From the NCBI GenBank assembly GCA_037176905.1, contig JBBBWG010017779.1, positions 16,040-80,039 of the forward strand: 64,000 bases of DNA, given 5' to 3'. The notes under the pieces are model-generated. The model saw only the letters and a list, made by a program, of their open reading frames with translations, was not told the DNA's origin and made no database searches. The position numbers and the translations under genes were made by a program. This DNA comes from Azolla pinnata (taxonomy: Eukaryota; Streptophyta; Polypodiopsida; Salviniales; Salviniaceae). Below, piece after piece: positions 44,140-56,325 of this stretch; position 1 is the first letter of the stretch, and each line of letters starts with the position of its first letter.

Positions 44140-47100
44140 TCACTCTAATGGCACATCAGTTGGATAGTCACTGGCATGATTGAGGGCAATCTTCCTTGTG
44201 TTCTTTGCTTGTTCTTTAAGATTTTCCGGAAGAGAATCATAGACATCTTCAAAGAGATAATCGAGACTTGGCTTTTGCCGGCGCTCAGCATTTTGCAAAG
44301 ATTCCACCATCTATCATCATGAAGTTGAGAAACCAAACAGAACATGGCTATAAGTAGAGCAATCCATGAAATTACAAAGCCCACTTGAATCCTAAGAAAT
44401 CAAGATACTTATATATTTGAAGTATAGCATAGTAGTCCACCTCCGTTCTTATATCTTTCCGAAGTTTTTCTTCCTCCTCAGTGCTCCACCATCCATTAGC
44501 TTGTATCCACGTCTGAAACCTTGTGACGGGATACCTTTTTGTGTGCCAATGCTCTATCTCCTCTTTTCTTCGGTATTTTGTGGAGTCATCGGATGTGGAA
44601 TGATGTCCTACACGATAGGTTAACACCTAATAAACGAACAGTTGTGCATGTTCGTGAGATATAGACAGGGTTACATAGGCAAGCTTTTGGGAAGGTGCGG
44701 AGATTGAATTATTACACAATGTCCATAATATATCTACCTCGATTAGAATGGGCCTCGATTCTTCAATAGCCATCATTCGTGCCCTCTTGATTGCCAAATA
44801 CACAGCCAATGGATCATTCCCATCCACACGTAAGCTACGAACGCCATATGCTTGACCTCTCACTGCCACCCCATCACCTGGCATATTTCCTTTATAAGTA
44901 CATTGCTATAAAATATAATGAGAGAATGTGGAAGAGAAGCAGAGAAACAATGTGAAGTCAATGTCAACTTCCAATAATTCTCAGCCTCAGCCCATATGTA
45001 TAAACACATGCACTGTGGTATATGATATCCATTTATATGCATGAGTAAATAGGCATGCCTGCATGCATGCACGGATGTGCACATATGTGTGCATGCATGG
45101 ATGTGTGCGTATGTGTGCCATACATGCTATGGATAGACTGATTATATACATGTCTCTTTGCATGCAGGCTGCTGGATTTACCATTTATATCTTTACATTA
45201 TAGGATTTATGAGAATCGTAGACAGTAAATTACGTTCCTTTTGGTATGTATGTAGACTAGTAATTCAAATTGGGCTTTCCTTTCTTCCAGATAGAATGGA
45301 TATTTATACAAATTCCAAATGGTATACACACTCCCGCAAAATATTTCTACCAAGGCTACTTTCTGTCTTCAAAATGCAAGAGCAAAATCTGTGGAAAAAG
45401 AAGTGGAAAAATTCAACAAATTTCTTACTTCGAAATTGATCTGAGGTCGGTGTGCTGATTGCCCATCCATTATTTCGGCAAATGAACAGGACAGGGACAT
45501 CTAACACAGCCGCAAAATTCAAACCAGCATGAAAATCTCCCTGAAAGAATGAAGGAAGAAATAAAGACAATTTTTAAGTCTCTTAAGAGTACTAAGAAAA
45601 AGGCCTTTGAGACCAATTGAGCGATCAAATATCAAATTATGTTGAGGGAATCATGTGAGAAAAGATTGATCTAGACCTAACATCACTGCAACCAACGAAA
45701 TGACTTCCGATTCTCAAGCCCTTACCTCACTACTCCCTCCATCACCAAAGTAAGTAACAGCACAAGCATTGGTTTTATTCATTTTAAGTGAATAGGCAGC
45801 ACCAACAGCCTGCGGAATTTGTGTCCTGAAAGTAACACCATCAATTCTTACAAAACTTCCAAGTGGAATTAAAATGTTTTGGTAATGGTTTTCCAAGAAA
45901 ATAGCAGAGTGCTAAGAGATTCGAAATCCTCCCCATGTATGAGAAATATAGATGGAAGAAAATGCAGATCTTACGCTACAGTTGATGACACTGTAACAAA
46001 ATTCAGATTTCTGGATCCATAATGTATAGGCATCTGTCGACCCTTTCCAAGATCAGCTTCATTCCCAAAGCATTGGTTTGCAAAGTCTTGCAGGGTAAAT
46101 CCACGCCACATTAGCACACCAGGCTCTCGGTACTGAATATTCGAGTAGTTTGAAGGAATCATCAGAACAAATAATTAATATTCATTTCCTTTCGAAAGCA
46201 AATCGTAAATGGGCCAAAGAAAAGAACACTTAGGATTTTTACCTGAGAGAATATGACATCACTATCATCCAAAGCAGCCGCCGACGCAATATTTATTGCC
46301 TCTTCCCCCATAGTGGTCAGATAGAAAGAGATTCTTCCTTGCCGTTGAGCTTCATAGAAGATACTGTCCATTATTTGCAAAGTAACCATTTTATGGTATA
46401 TTTTTAAGCATAACTCTTTATCAAGCTGTGCAAACAAAGAAATTAAATCAAACCAGAAAATCTAGAAGAAACAACTTTGCAAACAAATTTCTGCTTACCT
46501 CAGATGTATCAAAAGAGTCGACGATCTGACCATTTCTATCCAGAATCTGGAAACAAGGCAATGGATCGTCTGGAACCTCAGGGATGAATTTGAGCTGCGT
46601 AGAATAACGAAGCCTCAGACCTGGCTTGCCAAACATCTGTAAAGAAAAACAAAATAACTATTCAATCATCACTAAGCATAAACAGAATTTTTTAAAGCAT
46701 ATATATAGATAGACAGACAGGCAGACAGAGAGACAGATAGACAGATAGATATGAATACACAGGTTAAATAGGTTCCTTTGCTCAGATTTCTAGTTAAATA
46801 TGTAGATTCCCCGTTTCGTGTAGATGGTAACGCAACTTTGTGGATTTGAACATTTTTCTAATAAGCTGCTTATACGGGTATTCACGTTTAGGAATTCCAA
46901 GACACTGCCAACATTGTCCTTGGCCTCTCTTGGTACAAGATTCATCCATAATAGAGGTATCGGCCGCATTTGCAAACGTTGCTGTTTCTTACGGTAATGG
47001 CATATACAATCATATGTTGGCACGATCCACAACATACATTACACTTTCCTCCAAGACTATTATCAGAATCTTCATAAGGCCCAGTTGGTCACATTGCCCC

Positions 47101-48055
47101 ACGTTTGCAATTACCAGTCTTGATTCTCCATGTGGGCATCAACTTGATCACCGTATTTGCACTTGATGGACGTTGACCTTGTAAAAGATGCATACGGTGC
47201 TAGGTTGAAGCAGGAAGAGCAGCTCCATGAATATCTACGGGCATCGAAATACTCGATAAATATTTGAGGATAAGAACCCTGTACCCGAGGCGCATAACTG
47301 TCACTCTTAACCAGATAGACTTGCACAACAGGGGACTGAAGAACCTTCTGTCTGCAGCAGGTGGGCTAAGTAGTGAAGTCATGTCTTCCGTTAACACTCG
47401 CTCGGATTAGATATCAGTAGAAAAACAGTGTCACCAGAGCCACCCGCGTACTTCCGAATGTAGCCAAATACATGTACCAATACGGATGTGTGTTATGCAT
47501 GAATTACAGTTCCATAGTAATGCGCAGACATATGTGTACTGTCAGAATCACATACAGGCCCACACCGACACAGACATACACACTTGAATGTGCAAATCGA
47601 TACATGCAAATACTGGCACAGGATGTATGCATCGTTTGATGGGTTGTGTTCTCCGCGTTTTTGGGAATTGGAGCATTGAGGGTACAGAGGGACAGAGCTC
47701 TGACCTTTTCCTCTTCATCATGAGATGAAGAAGAAGAAGAAGAAGAAGAAGAAGATGGTTCTGATGCTGATGCTGCTGCTGCTGCTGGTGAAGCGGGGAT
47801 ATTTTCCGGCACTGTGCTGAGCAGCTGAACGAACCCTGGACGCGCTGGCACGGAACGATGCGAGAAGAAGGCTCTTGCCCACCACTGGAGAGAAGCGGAA
47901 GCAGAAGCAGCACAGTCGCCACCATCAAGCCAAGATCCGAAGGACGAGCTATCCCGAACCCGTTCCTGCACAAGAAGGCGGAGGTAGGGACTCCGAGAAC
48001 ACAGAAAGCGTGAGGAGAAGCGGAGAGGAAGCAGCAAAGAGCGAGGGGCAGCCAT
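44140..48055 (-). CDS. BCKDHA: Branched-chain 2-oxoacid dehydrogenase E1 alpha subunit (9 exons)
   Basis: With E1 beta it decarboxylates the 2-oxoacids of Leu, Ile and Val in the mitochondrial matrix and passes the acyl group to E2. Exons, in gene order: 48055-47705, 46636-46499, 46425-46243, 46132-45975, 45825-45726, 45540-45429, 44877-44738, 44626-44441, 44310-44140. Phases agree, giving 512 residues. The thiamine diphosphate motif GDG...NN is present ([16 protein letters not shown] to CRNNGWAIS). Also visible are [35 protein letters not shown], and the loop [16 protein letters not shown], which carries the regulatory serines in animal homologues. The first ~115 residues are Arg/Ser/Ala-rich with a poly-Ser run, as in a mitochondrial presequence. 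The exon 8 donor (GAG/GTGGAC) is the weakest junction. No disabling change is seen. Confidence 0.95.
46700..46752. repeat. AGAT/AGAC microsatellite in E1 alpha intron 1
   Basis: ATAGATAGACAGACAGGCAG and further AGAC/AGAT units lie in the 1,068-bp first intron, about 70 bp upstream (gene sense) of exon 2. Confidence 0.8.
47719..47759 (-). repeat. In-frame trinucleotide run encoding poly-Ser
   Basis: (AAG)n on the plus strand reads as eleven consecutive Ser codons (mostly TCT/TCA) near residues 101-111 of E1 alpha, inside the expected presequence or its border. The length of this run is likely to vary. Confidence 0.8.
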
Positions 48056-48239
48056 GCTTTGTCTGTTTGCCTGCTTCCCTGAGAGGAATTCGAGGGCAAT
48101 CTGAGGAAAGCTTCTGCTATGTCGAGGGAAGGTGATGATGCTGGAGCTGAAGGGTCATCAGCGTCGTCACCATCCTTATCACAATCGCCATCGCCATCGC
48201 CATCGCCCAAGATCAGGATGAAGATGACCCACCCACCAA

Positions 48240-49365
48240 AGCTCTGTGGCGCTGTCAGCTATATCCGTATCGCTCTCTCCGTATGTATCCGTATCGGTAT
48301 CTACATCGCAATCCGTATCTGTATTTGCATCTGTATCTGTTGTATCTGTATTTGCATCTATATTTGTATCTCTATCTGTATTTCTATATGTATCTGCGTT
48401 GATATCTGTATTTGTATTTGCACCTATATTTGTATTCGTATTTGTATTTACATCTGTATCTGCATCTCGATCTGTATCGTTATCTGTATTCGTATTTGCA
48501 TATGTATCTGTTGTATCTGTATTTGCATCTTTATTTGTATCTGTATCTGTATTTTTATATGTATCTGCGTTGATATTTGTATTTGTATTTGCATCTATAT
48601 TTGTATTCGTATTTGTATTTGCATCTGTATCTACATCTCGATCTATATCGTTATCTGTATTCGTATTTGCATCTGTATCTATTGTATCTGTATTTGCATC
48701 TATATTTGTATCTGTATTTGCATCTATATTTGTATCTGTATCTGTATTTGTATATGTATCTTGCGTTGATACCTGTATTTGTATTTGCATCTATATTTGT
48801 ATTTGTATTTGTATTTGCATCTGTATCTACATCTCGATCTGTATCGTTATCTATATTTGTATTTGCATCTATATCTGTTGTATCTGTATTTGCATCTATA
48901 TTTGTATCTGTATCTATATTTGTATATGTATTTGCGTTGATATCTGTATTTGTATTTGTATTTGTATTTGCATCTGTATCTGGATCTCGATCTGTACCGT
49001 TATCTGTATTTGTATTTGCATCTGTATCTGTTGTATCTGTATTTGCATCTATATTTGTATCTGTATCTGTATTTGTATATGTATCTACATTGACATCTGT
49101 ATCTATATCAATATATGTACCTGTATTTGTATTTGCATCTGCATCTATATCGATATCAGTATCGGTATTTGCTATTTGTATCTGTATCTATATTTGCATC
49201 TGCATCTGTGTATCGATATATATCAGTATCTGTCTTTGTGTACGTATCTGTATTGGTATCTATTTCTGTATAGATATCGGCATCTTCTATCTGTTTGTGT
49301 ATGTGTACATATCTATATTTCTATTTGTATCTGTATCGGTATCAATATCTTGTATCTATTTGCGG
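48240..49365. repeat. 1.1-kb array of 6-bp TATCTG/TATTTG words
   Basis: The plus strand consists of six-base words TATCTG, TATTTG, CATCTA and CGTATC, arranged in a higher-order unit of about 150-200 bp. Phrases such as TCTACATCTCGATCTGTATCG recur near 48450, 48627, 48820 and 48983. Because 6 is a multiple of 3, long frames of Val-Ser-Val-Phe or Ile-Cys-Ile-Cys stay open (up to 379 codons). They are artefacts. The array begins about 185 bp upstream of the E1 alpha start codon and so lies in its promoter region. Confidence 0.9.
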
Positions 49366-49389
49366 ATGTGTACGTGATTGGTTGATGAC

Positions 49390-51084
49390 CCACCACGGGA
49401 ACCCATCTAAACAAACTGATATGGTTCTGGATCTATTCCAAGCATACGATCCAGAATACATATACGGATGATTATGTATTCGCATCGGTATTCGTGCCAC
49501 CTCCTCAGTGTGTGCGTATGCGTGTGCATGCGCACGTGGCTGAGATGGAAACCCACTCTTATATGATTCTGGAGCTATTCTAGGCATACAATGCAAATAC
49601 GATTGTGGATGATTCTGATATGCTCGCAACAGACAATTGGTTTGGCGTGCAAGATCAGAATGATCCTTGTTGATCAGTCTAAACACCCTCATAGCACACT
49701 ATTGGACAAGTGTCATTGACTCGGGGGTTAGACAATGATGATCGTTGCTCCTTATCTCGTGCGAAAAGAACAAAAAACGATCAAAAAGAGAAAACCCAAG
49801 CAACATGATGCCGATGCATTTAGTTTGATCGCCAACGCAAGAATGATTCCAGTGGGACCTTTGATATGTGATTTGGAAAGCCAAATCTGTCACAATTCCA
49901 ACAGCATGGTTTGTAGGACACCCTTACAAGGCCAAAATTTCCAGTCCTTTTTAAGAAAACATTCCAAATAAGAATACAAGTTACAACCATGCATCTTTTG
50001 GCACCAAATTTCTCCTCATTAAATTCTAAAAAGTTTTGCGCACCTCATTTCCGAATTTCGGTACACTAACCATTACTTATTTATACTGCTGTTGCCTGAA
50101 AGTTGTGCATGAAAACGAATGATGTCGAGCTTCAGTTACAGAGAGTAAATTAATCCTGGTTGGTAACATATTCACAGTTGTTTGATTTCTTCATACACCT
50201 CTGTTTTGTGATGTGCTGTCGACAAATAATGTTCAATGTAAGGAAGAAAAGAAATTTTACACAATGTATACAAACAATTTTCCACTGCAAAACAAGGAGG
50301 GTAAGAGCTGATGCATGCAGCAGGAACAAGATTGATAACATGGCTGGTATTGCAAGCCAATCAATTTTTTGAGCATGCTGTCAAAATAGCAGTCATGATT
50401 CCTATGCATAGTTTGTGGGCAACCAACAAGCGCCATAGTTACTTAATTCTATGGTTTTTCATCAGGATTAAGATTCGCATACTCAAATCCCATAATCATG
50501 TTGAAAACCATCTACTGTGAACTATGAACTTCAGCCTTCAACACATGCTATGACACCCTGAAATCCAAAGCCGTGAGAGTAATTCACATTCTGGCACGAT
50601 CATTAGATGCCTTTACTCGTATTTCTCAGATGTACAACCTGATCAAGAGGAAGGAAAATCTGAGTAACAATGATGCATGTTCAGGGCAGTTAGGGAAGCT
50701 GTATTGAAGTTGATCAGTAAACATGATGATAAGGGGAGGACCAGTCCCAACAATGTTGCCGAAGGTTCGAAGCAGCACTAACTCTAATTTTCGGCTATTG
50801 AGTGGTCTGCATCAAGATTTATCATCCTGTCACAATGTTGTCTGACTCTTAGTTGATGTCCACCTTCAAGTTTAAGAAGGCTCTCTTATTCGCTCATGAC
50901 AGGGTTCTATCAAGGAAAGGAGAGCTTCTTAGGACATCGAAACCAATATTGAATGAGCAAAGAAACAAACCAGCAAGAACCACAGTGAAGCTTGAATGGT
51001 GTGAAGAAATACCTCTTTCCGTATTCGATATGTAGGCAATCGGCCAGTTTTTACCAGATCACATCCAACTCTTTCCTTGAGTAG
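49390..51084. other. Spacer between the repeat array and the PPR gene
   Basis: An imperfect direct duplication of about 70 bp is visible (GGGAACCCATC...GGATCTATTCCAAGCATAC at 49398 and GGAAACCCACT...GGAGCTATTCTAGGCATAC at 49548). The rest shows no gene. The region next to 51084 may hold the distal 3' untranslated exon of the PPR gene. Confidence 0.45.
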
Positions 51085-51085
51085 C

Positions 51086-51314
51086 CTGCATAAAAATGAC
51101 ATTCAGTATAAATCATGTATTCCTCAAGATTGCATCAGGCCGGGTTTACGAACACAACATTTAAGACAGCTAATTAGAGGTTAGAATGGACCAACAAGCC
51201 CTGCCTTATTATTTCTTCATGTAGTTATGGGTTCCTCACAGAAACATAGTACCTACCTACAAAGCAAATCATTCTATAACGTCAAATAAAAAACAGGAAT
51301 AAAAAAGACTTTAC
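51086..51314 (-). other. Possible 3'-UTR intron of the PPR gene
   Basis: On the minus strand CTTGCTCAG/GTAAAGTC at 51315/51314 looks like a splice donor, and TTTTTATGCAG/GCTACTC at 51086/51085 looks like an acceptor, 229 bp apart. The PPR stop codon lies upstream at 51446. If spliced, the exon junction would be about 130 nt after the stop, a position that can expose a transcript to nonsense-mediated decay. Confidence 0.35.
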
Positions 51315-51445
51315 CTGAGCAAGATTGGTGATGATGGTACAAAGATGAATCCATTGTGACTGCAAAGAAGACTCGGCATTCGTAACCTTCACACACGGGT
51401 CTTGTATGTTCTAATGAAAATCCAAAAACGAAAAAAAATGTCATT

Positions 51446-54082
51446 TCACTCCTCATTGAAAAGACTAGGCATTTTTCTTTGCATAACCGGCGAATACATG
51501 ATGAAGTCTATCCCTGGCATATAGGCATTCTCTTTTAATCGTATGGACAACCTTTTAAGGAGAGAATGAATATCTGTGTTGTGAAACTTGCTGTCATCTG
51601 CCACACAAAACTCATAGACTTGGCTCCTTATCTCAATAACAGCTCGCCCCGGCTTTTTCCACGCATGTGCACTTGCTCTAAGTCCTTGAACCTTCTCGAC
51701 CTCTTCCCACATGCTAGCATTCACATAGATATTTGACATGAGAACATACCCCGATGCATGCCTATGATCTAACAAGGCTAAATTATCAAAGGATCGACTT
51801 CCTATGCCCACATTTCCGTATGTATTGCAGTGGCTAAGTACTGTTGACCAACCCATCGAATCAGTTCCAAATGGAACTGTTTGCAATATATCTTCAGCTT
51901 CCATTAAGCATCCAGTACGAGCCAGAAGATCCATGATACAATAGAAGTGATCAATTGTTGGTGTAATGCCATACTTTTCTTCCATGGAATTCAAATGCTG
52001 AAACGCTTCATCGACCATCCCCGCATGACAACATGCAGAAAGAAGGCATACAAATAGAGGTTCGCTTAAGATGAATCCTTTCGCTTGCATGCCATCAAGA
52101 TATTTGAGCGACAAATCATAATGACCACATTGAGCACATCCTACAATAATTGCACCCCAGGAGAATTCATTAGGATTCTGTAAACTCATGAACACCACCA
52201 CTGCATCATCGAAGCTTTCACACCTGGCATACATATTGATAAGCATGTTGCCCACAAGGACATTTTTATATTCACTGCTACATTCAACTATGTAGAAGTG
52301 TATCAATCTCCCCAACATCAAAGAGGTCATGTTTGAACATGCTTTTAGAGCACACATGAATGTCACAGTGGTTGCTTTCTTTTCCTCTAGTTGCATGCTT
52401 CCAAACAACTGAAGAGCAGCTTCATCGAGCCCTTGTTCTGCATATCCATTGATCATTGCATTCCATGCTATAACATCTCTATTAGCTGACTTATCAAAGA
52501 CTATTCGAGCATCCTCAATACTGTCTGACTTTGCATACATGTCGATTAGAGCGTTGCTCACGATGTCATTGGAATCGAATCCACTCTCCAAAACAAAGTT
52601 GTGGATACTCCTGCCATCATCAACTGAACCAGCATTAGAACATGCTTTTAAGATAGAAACAAATGTGATCTCATTAGGATCAATACCTTGTTCTTGCATT
52701 TTGCACAGTAGTGAGAAAGCTTCGAGATTGTGCTCATGATGGACCAGTCCTGAAATCATAGTGCACCAAGTTACAAGTTCCCTCTTAGCCAGTTTGTCAA
52801 AAATCCCAAAGGCATCTTTTACGTCTCCACATTGCAGATACATGTCGAGCAAAGTGCTTTCAACAAAAGCATCGCATCTAGTACCATTCATGATCAATTG
52901 CATGTATGCTTTTCTCCCTCTTTCCAACTCAAATGTATTTGCACATGCCTTAAGTATTGATGCAAAAGTGACTTTATTCGGGTTCACTCCTTCTGGTTGC
53001 ATTCGTTCAAAAAGCTTAAGAGCCTCGTGGCTTAAGCCATGCTGAAAATAGCCTGAAATCATCGCATTCCAAGTTATGATGCTGTTCTTCGGTGATCCAT
53101 CAAACACATGAATTGCATCATTTACGCTCCCACATTGCATATACATACCGATGAGTGTATTTGCAATCATTTCATCAGAAGCATAACAGCTTCTTTTTAC
53201 ATGATCATGGATGATTTTCCCTTTACCTAAAGTATCTGAGCTCTTACACGCTTTCAAAATACATATAAAAGTCACATTGTTGGGCATTATCCCATTGGTT
53301 TGCATTTTATTGAAAAGGAAAAAAGCTTCTTCAATTCTATCGTACTGACCATACCCCTTGATCATAGAACTCCATGTGGTGACACTTCTGTTCCTTGATC
53401 TTTCGAATACTCTCTCAGCATCATTGATCGAGCCGCAGTTCACATACATATTGATAAGGCTGTTGGTAACATATAAATCTCTATCAAGATCCTTAACAAT
53501 GGATTCACTATGTATGAGCATGCCATGATAAGGATACTCCATGTGTGAGCACGCTTTAAGAGATGCAACGAATGCATACGAATTAGGGCAAACATCACGC
53601 CGCTGCATCTGATAGAACAGCTTGATGGCGTTCATACTTTCACCATGGTTAGCATGAGCAAGGATGATGGCACACCAAGCAAAAATAGAGGGTTGAGAGA
53701 TCTTACCGAAGGCTTGAACGGCTTCCTGGAGGCTGCCACAGAGATCAAACAAGCGGATGAGGTTAGTGAAGAGGAAAGGATCGTGTTTGGTGGGGCCGTT
53801 CCGCTGGATGCGATCTTGCAATGCCCGCGCGGTTTGGATGTCTCGGAGGGCCATGCAATCTTGCAGAAGAGAATGAATGTCTCTCTGGAGGGAGGGAGAA
53901 GCTGCAGAAGCAGCAGCAGCCGCCGCCATGAAGTGGGGACGAGAAGAGAGATTCAGAGGGGAGAAAGAAGGCGAGATTCCATGGCTCGCAGGTCGAGCTC
54001 TGGACCTACCGAGAGATGAGCGGTTTTTCCCAAAACCGCCCAAATAACAAAACCACTGAGAAAGAGTAGGGGGAAAAACCAC
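51446..54082 (-). CDS. PLS-class pentatricopeptide repeat protein with E-type end
   Basis: An uninterrupted frame of 878 codons. From about residue 80 it is built of alternating P, L and S PPR motifs. Typical phrases are AFVASLKACSHMEY, ITWNAMISGYFQHGLSHEAL, LFERMQPEGVNPNKVTFASI and VSNALIDMYAKSDSIEDARI. The end (WSTVLSHCNTYGNV, GYVLMSNIYVNASMWEEV, KKPGRAVIEIRSQVYEF) is an E-type domain, and no DYW deaminase domain follows. Such proteins bind organelle RNAs and commonly guide C-to-U editing together with a partner supplying the deaminase. The N-terminus is Arg/Ser-rich, consistent with plastid or mitochondrial import. A second ATG at codon 52 is possible. Near 51314 a GT donor and near 51086 an AG acceptor (minus strand) suggest an intron in the 3' untranslated region. 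Confidence 0.93.
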   Translation of the reverse strand: MVFPPTLSQWFCYLGGFGKNRSSLGRSRARPASHGISPSFSPLNLSSRPHFMAAAAAASAASPSLQRDIHSLLQDCMALRDIQTARALQDRIQRNGPTKHDPFLFTNLIRLFDLCGSLQEAVQAFGKISQPSIFAWCAIILAHANHGESMNAIKLFYQMQRRDVCPNSYAFVASLKACSHMEYPYHGMLIHSESIVKDLDRDLYVTNSLINMYVNCGSINDAERVFERSRNRSVTTWSSMIKGYGQYDRIEEAFFLFNKMQTNGIMPNNVTFICILKACKSSDTLGKGKIIHDHVKRSCYASDEMIANTLIGMYMQCGSVNDAIHVFDGSPKNSIITWNAMISGYFQHGLSHEALKLFERMQPEGVNPNKVTFASILKACANTFELERGRKAYMQLIMNGTRCDAFVESTLLDMYLQCGDVKDAFGIFDKLAKRELVTWCTMISGLVHHEHNLEAFSLLCKMQEQGIDPNEITFVSILKACSNAGSVDDGRSIHNFVLESGFDSNDIVSNALIDMYAKSDSIEDARIVFDKSANRDVIAWNAMINGYAEQGLDEAALQLFGSMQLEEKKATTVTFMCALKACSNMTSLMLGRLIHFYIVECSSEYKNVLVGNMLINMYARCESFDDAVVVFMSLQNPNEFSWGAIIVGCAQCGHYDLSLKYLDGMQAKGFILSEPLFVCLLSACCHAGMVDEAFQHLNSMEEKYGITPTIDHFYCIMDLLARTGCLMEAEDILQTVPFGTDSMGWSTVLSHCNTYGNVGIGSRSFDNLALLDHRHASGYVLMSNIYVNASMWEEVEKVQGLRASAHAWKKPGRAVIEIRSQVYEFCVADDSKFHNTDIHSLLKRLSIRLKENAYMPGIDFIMYSPVMQRKMPSLFNEE

Positions 54083-54116
54083 TCTAGAGCTTCATCTCAG
54101 CCAAGGAAAACCACTA

Positions 54117-54174
54117 GGGAGTATTAGGTCAAGACATAACCCAATGGGAGTATTAGGTCAAGACATAACCCAAT
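54117..54174. repeat. Perfect 29-bp tandem duplication upstream of the PPR gene
   Basis: GGGAGTATTAGGTCAAGACA plus TAACCCAAT occurs twice in exact succession, 35 bp before the PPR start codon. It therefore falls in the 5' untranslated region or core promoter. Confidence 0.9.
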
Positions 54175-56215
54175 AAACAGAGCCACTTTGGGGAAGGTTA
54201 AATCGGTCACCGTGCAACTGATGAATCGGAAAAACCATTTCCGAAGGATTGGAGCCAGCAGATAATGTTACTTGGTACGTAGTGCCCACCGAGTTTTGAT
54301 ACTAGCAGATGCTTTGGTCTATTTAGAGAGGATCGGCCGGCATCTAGATAATAATATTAGTAATAAGCTAGTAGATATTGTTGATAAACAGTGTTATGGT
54401 CAAAACTTGTCGATGACGACGGTATTGAAAGACACGAATACAACAAAAAGAAAACCATATAAGTAAGAACAAGAGGACAATATACATATTATCAGGAAAC
54501 TTAGACTACAAGGCGTTGAAGATTGACGTTCAACAAAAATAGTTTGGTATGAGGGCAAGAGTCCCTTATATAGTATCAGCCAACTCATGAGCCCGAAAAC
54601 TGACAATGAATTGGTTGTTAATAGCTCTTGGATTATTAAAATATTATCATATATAAGTATGTATATTTGATAATAATAATAAAAGTTATAGCAAATAAGG
54701 CAATATGATGGTTACTAGTAATGTTATTTACTTGAGAGCTTATAGGTTCAAACCTTATTCTTACATGTCTTGCTGGCAGTATATCTACGACTAAAGAAAA
54801 CACTTGGTAGGATAGATCAAAATAAATGCAAAGGTGCAACAAAATAAATGCTAAAATGCAGTGGTAGCACTTTGTACCAAGCCATTTATTGACCATATGC
54901 TATGGAAATAATCCACCAATTCACACATTGATTAGTCGATAACAGCTTTTGTTTATGCTCTGGAATGGTCGATAATATCGAGTATCTTGGGAATGGTCAC
55001 CATCATCAACCATTCCTTCTATGGCAGACTTTGGTCGATAATCTAAGGAGAGAGTTCAATGGTCGACAGTTCTCAACCCTAACTCTTACACTATCACAAT
55101 CCTAACCCTAACTAACTCTAGCCTTAATCCGAGGCCAAGCCGAGAAAATAAGAAGTGGAAAACAATACATAAAAGACAAATGTTACAAGACCATGAAACC
55201 TTACATACTCATACTTACATGGTCTAGCTACCACCATATCCTCAAATAGCTATTATTTGTTAAAGGAATAGCTAAACCCTAAACCTTATTACATGATTGG
55301 GAGGTCTTAGAAAACAATATAAACGTTACAGTAAACTTCAGAAATCTGGAGAAAAAGGAGTTTCTCTCCATTCCCTTTCCCTTAAGTAGAAGTTATTTGA
55401 GAACTTGAGCTTTTAATCATTCATACCTTTCTTCCTCAACATGTAGAGCTGTACAAGATGCATGCCGAATTTTACCCTAACCATTGGACAAATTATAGGT
55501 CTAAAATTGCAAAATTAAATTTTTTACCAAAATGCATAGTTTCATATTATCATTTCTCATGTTCTTGGATGTACGTTTCTAGATCAACAGTTGGCGTAAA
55601 CCGTTAATCTCCCCACTTATCTATTTAATGGGGGATCGAAATCACTAGTTTTCCAAGACCAAATCAGAGCATCCTTCATATGAGATGAAACATTGAATAT
55701 GTAAGAAGATTGTGCCATCAAACTCTATGCTACCAAGCTCTGTGGTGAGGATCTGTCGAGCAATGTGGCGATACAACAGTCCTCGTGATAAAAACCGAGC
55801 AGACGTGATCATCATCCGATAAAGACGAATGCGGATCGAGTAGCAGTCGAATCATCCTTCTTCCGATCGCAACCCCGAGAGGAATTTCAATCGATCATAT
55901 ATATAAGCACGAGCTTTATGGCCGGAAAATCTCGCGATCGACGGCGAGCTGATCGATTCGGATCGAAGCAGGAAACGGATCGTTCCGTTCCGCAGCAGGA
56001 ACCGCACGCGATCGATTACCAATACCGCGATACGTGTCTGACGCATGAACAGATAGATGATGGTATTATAATCTAACGATGAAACGCTGACAAAAATGAT
56101 CAGGCCGAGCCAAAATTGTGGTATAATTTAAAAATTTAGACCCATCTAACGGCTAGTTTTCCCAACGGTCATATTTTTCTAGATTCAAACGGGAACTCAT
56201 CGTCTTCATCGTCTT
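54175..56215. other. Spacer without supported genes
   Basis: AT-rich. A tRNA-like trace (GATGGTTACTAGTAATG, then AGGTTCAAACCTTATTC) lies at 54709-54765, and short CCTAACCCTAACTAACTC telomere-like text lies at 55074-55120. A GC-richer, Sau3A-like GATCG-dense stretch at 55790-56010 precedes the next gene. Confidence 0.45.
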
Positions 56216-56263
56216 CATCGTCTTCTTCTTCTTCTTCTTCTTCTTCTTCTTCTTCTTCTTCGA
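56213..56263. repeat. (TCT)n microsatellite in the leader of the acidic-protein gene
   Basis: CGTCTTCATCG repeats grade into about 14 TCT units, 63 bp before the start codon at 56326. CT-rich leaders are common in plant 5' untranslated regions. Confidence 0.8.
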
Positions 56264-56325
56264 CTCTGAAGGCTTTCGTTCAGTCTCTTCTCTGACTTCT
56301 TCTCTTTCAAAGCTCCCAAGGATCC

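Noticed and set aside
47111-47397. Overlapping minus-strand frames inside E1 alpha intron 1
   Set aside because: Considered as an extra exon, but exons 1 and 2 join in phase without it and the translation does not resemble any part of E1 alpha.
48246-49385. 379-codon frame (and a 266-codon one) of Val/Ser/Phe or Ile/Cys repeats
   Set aside because: A 6-bp repeat keeps several frames open. The residues change only with frame, and there is no splice, start or domain evidence.
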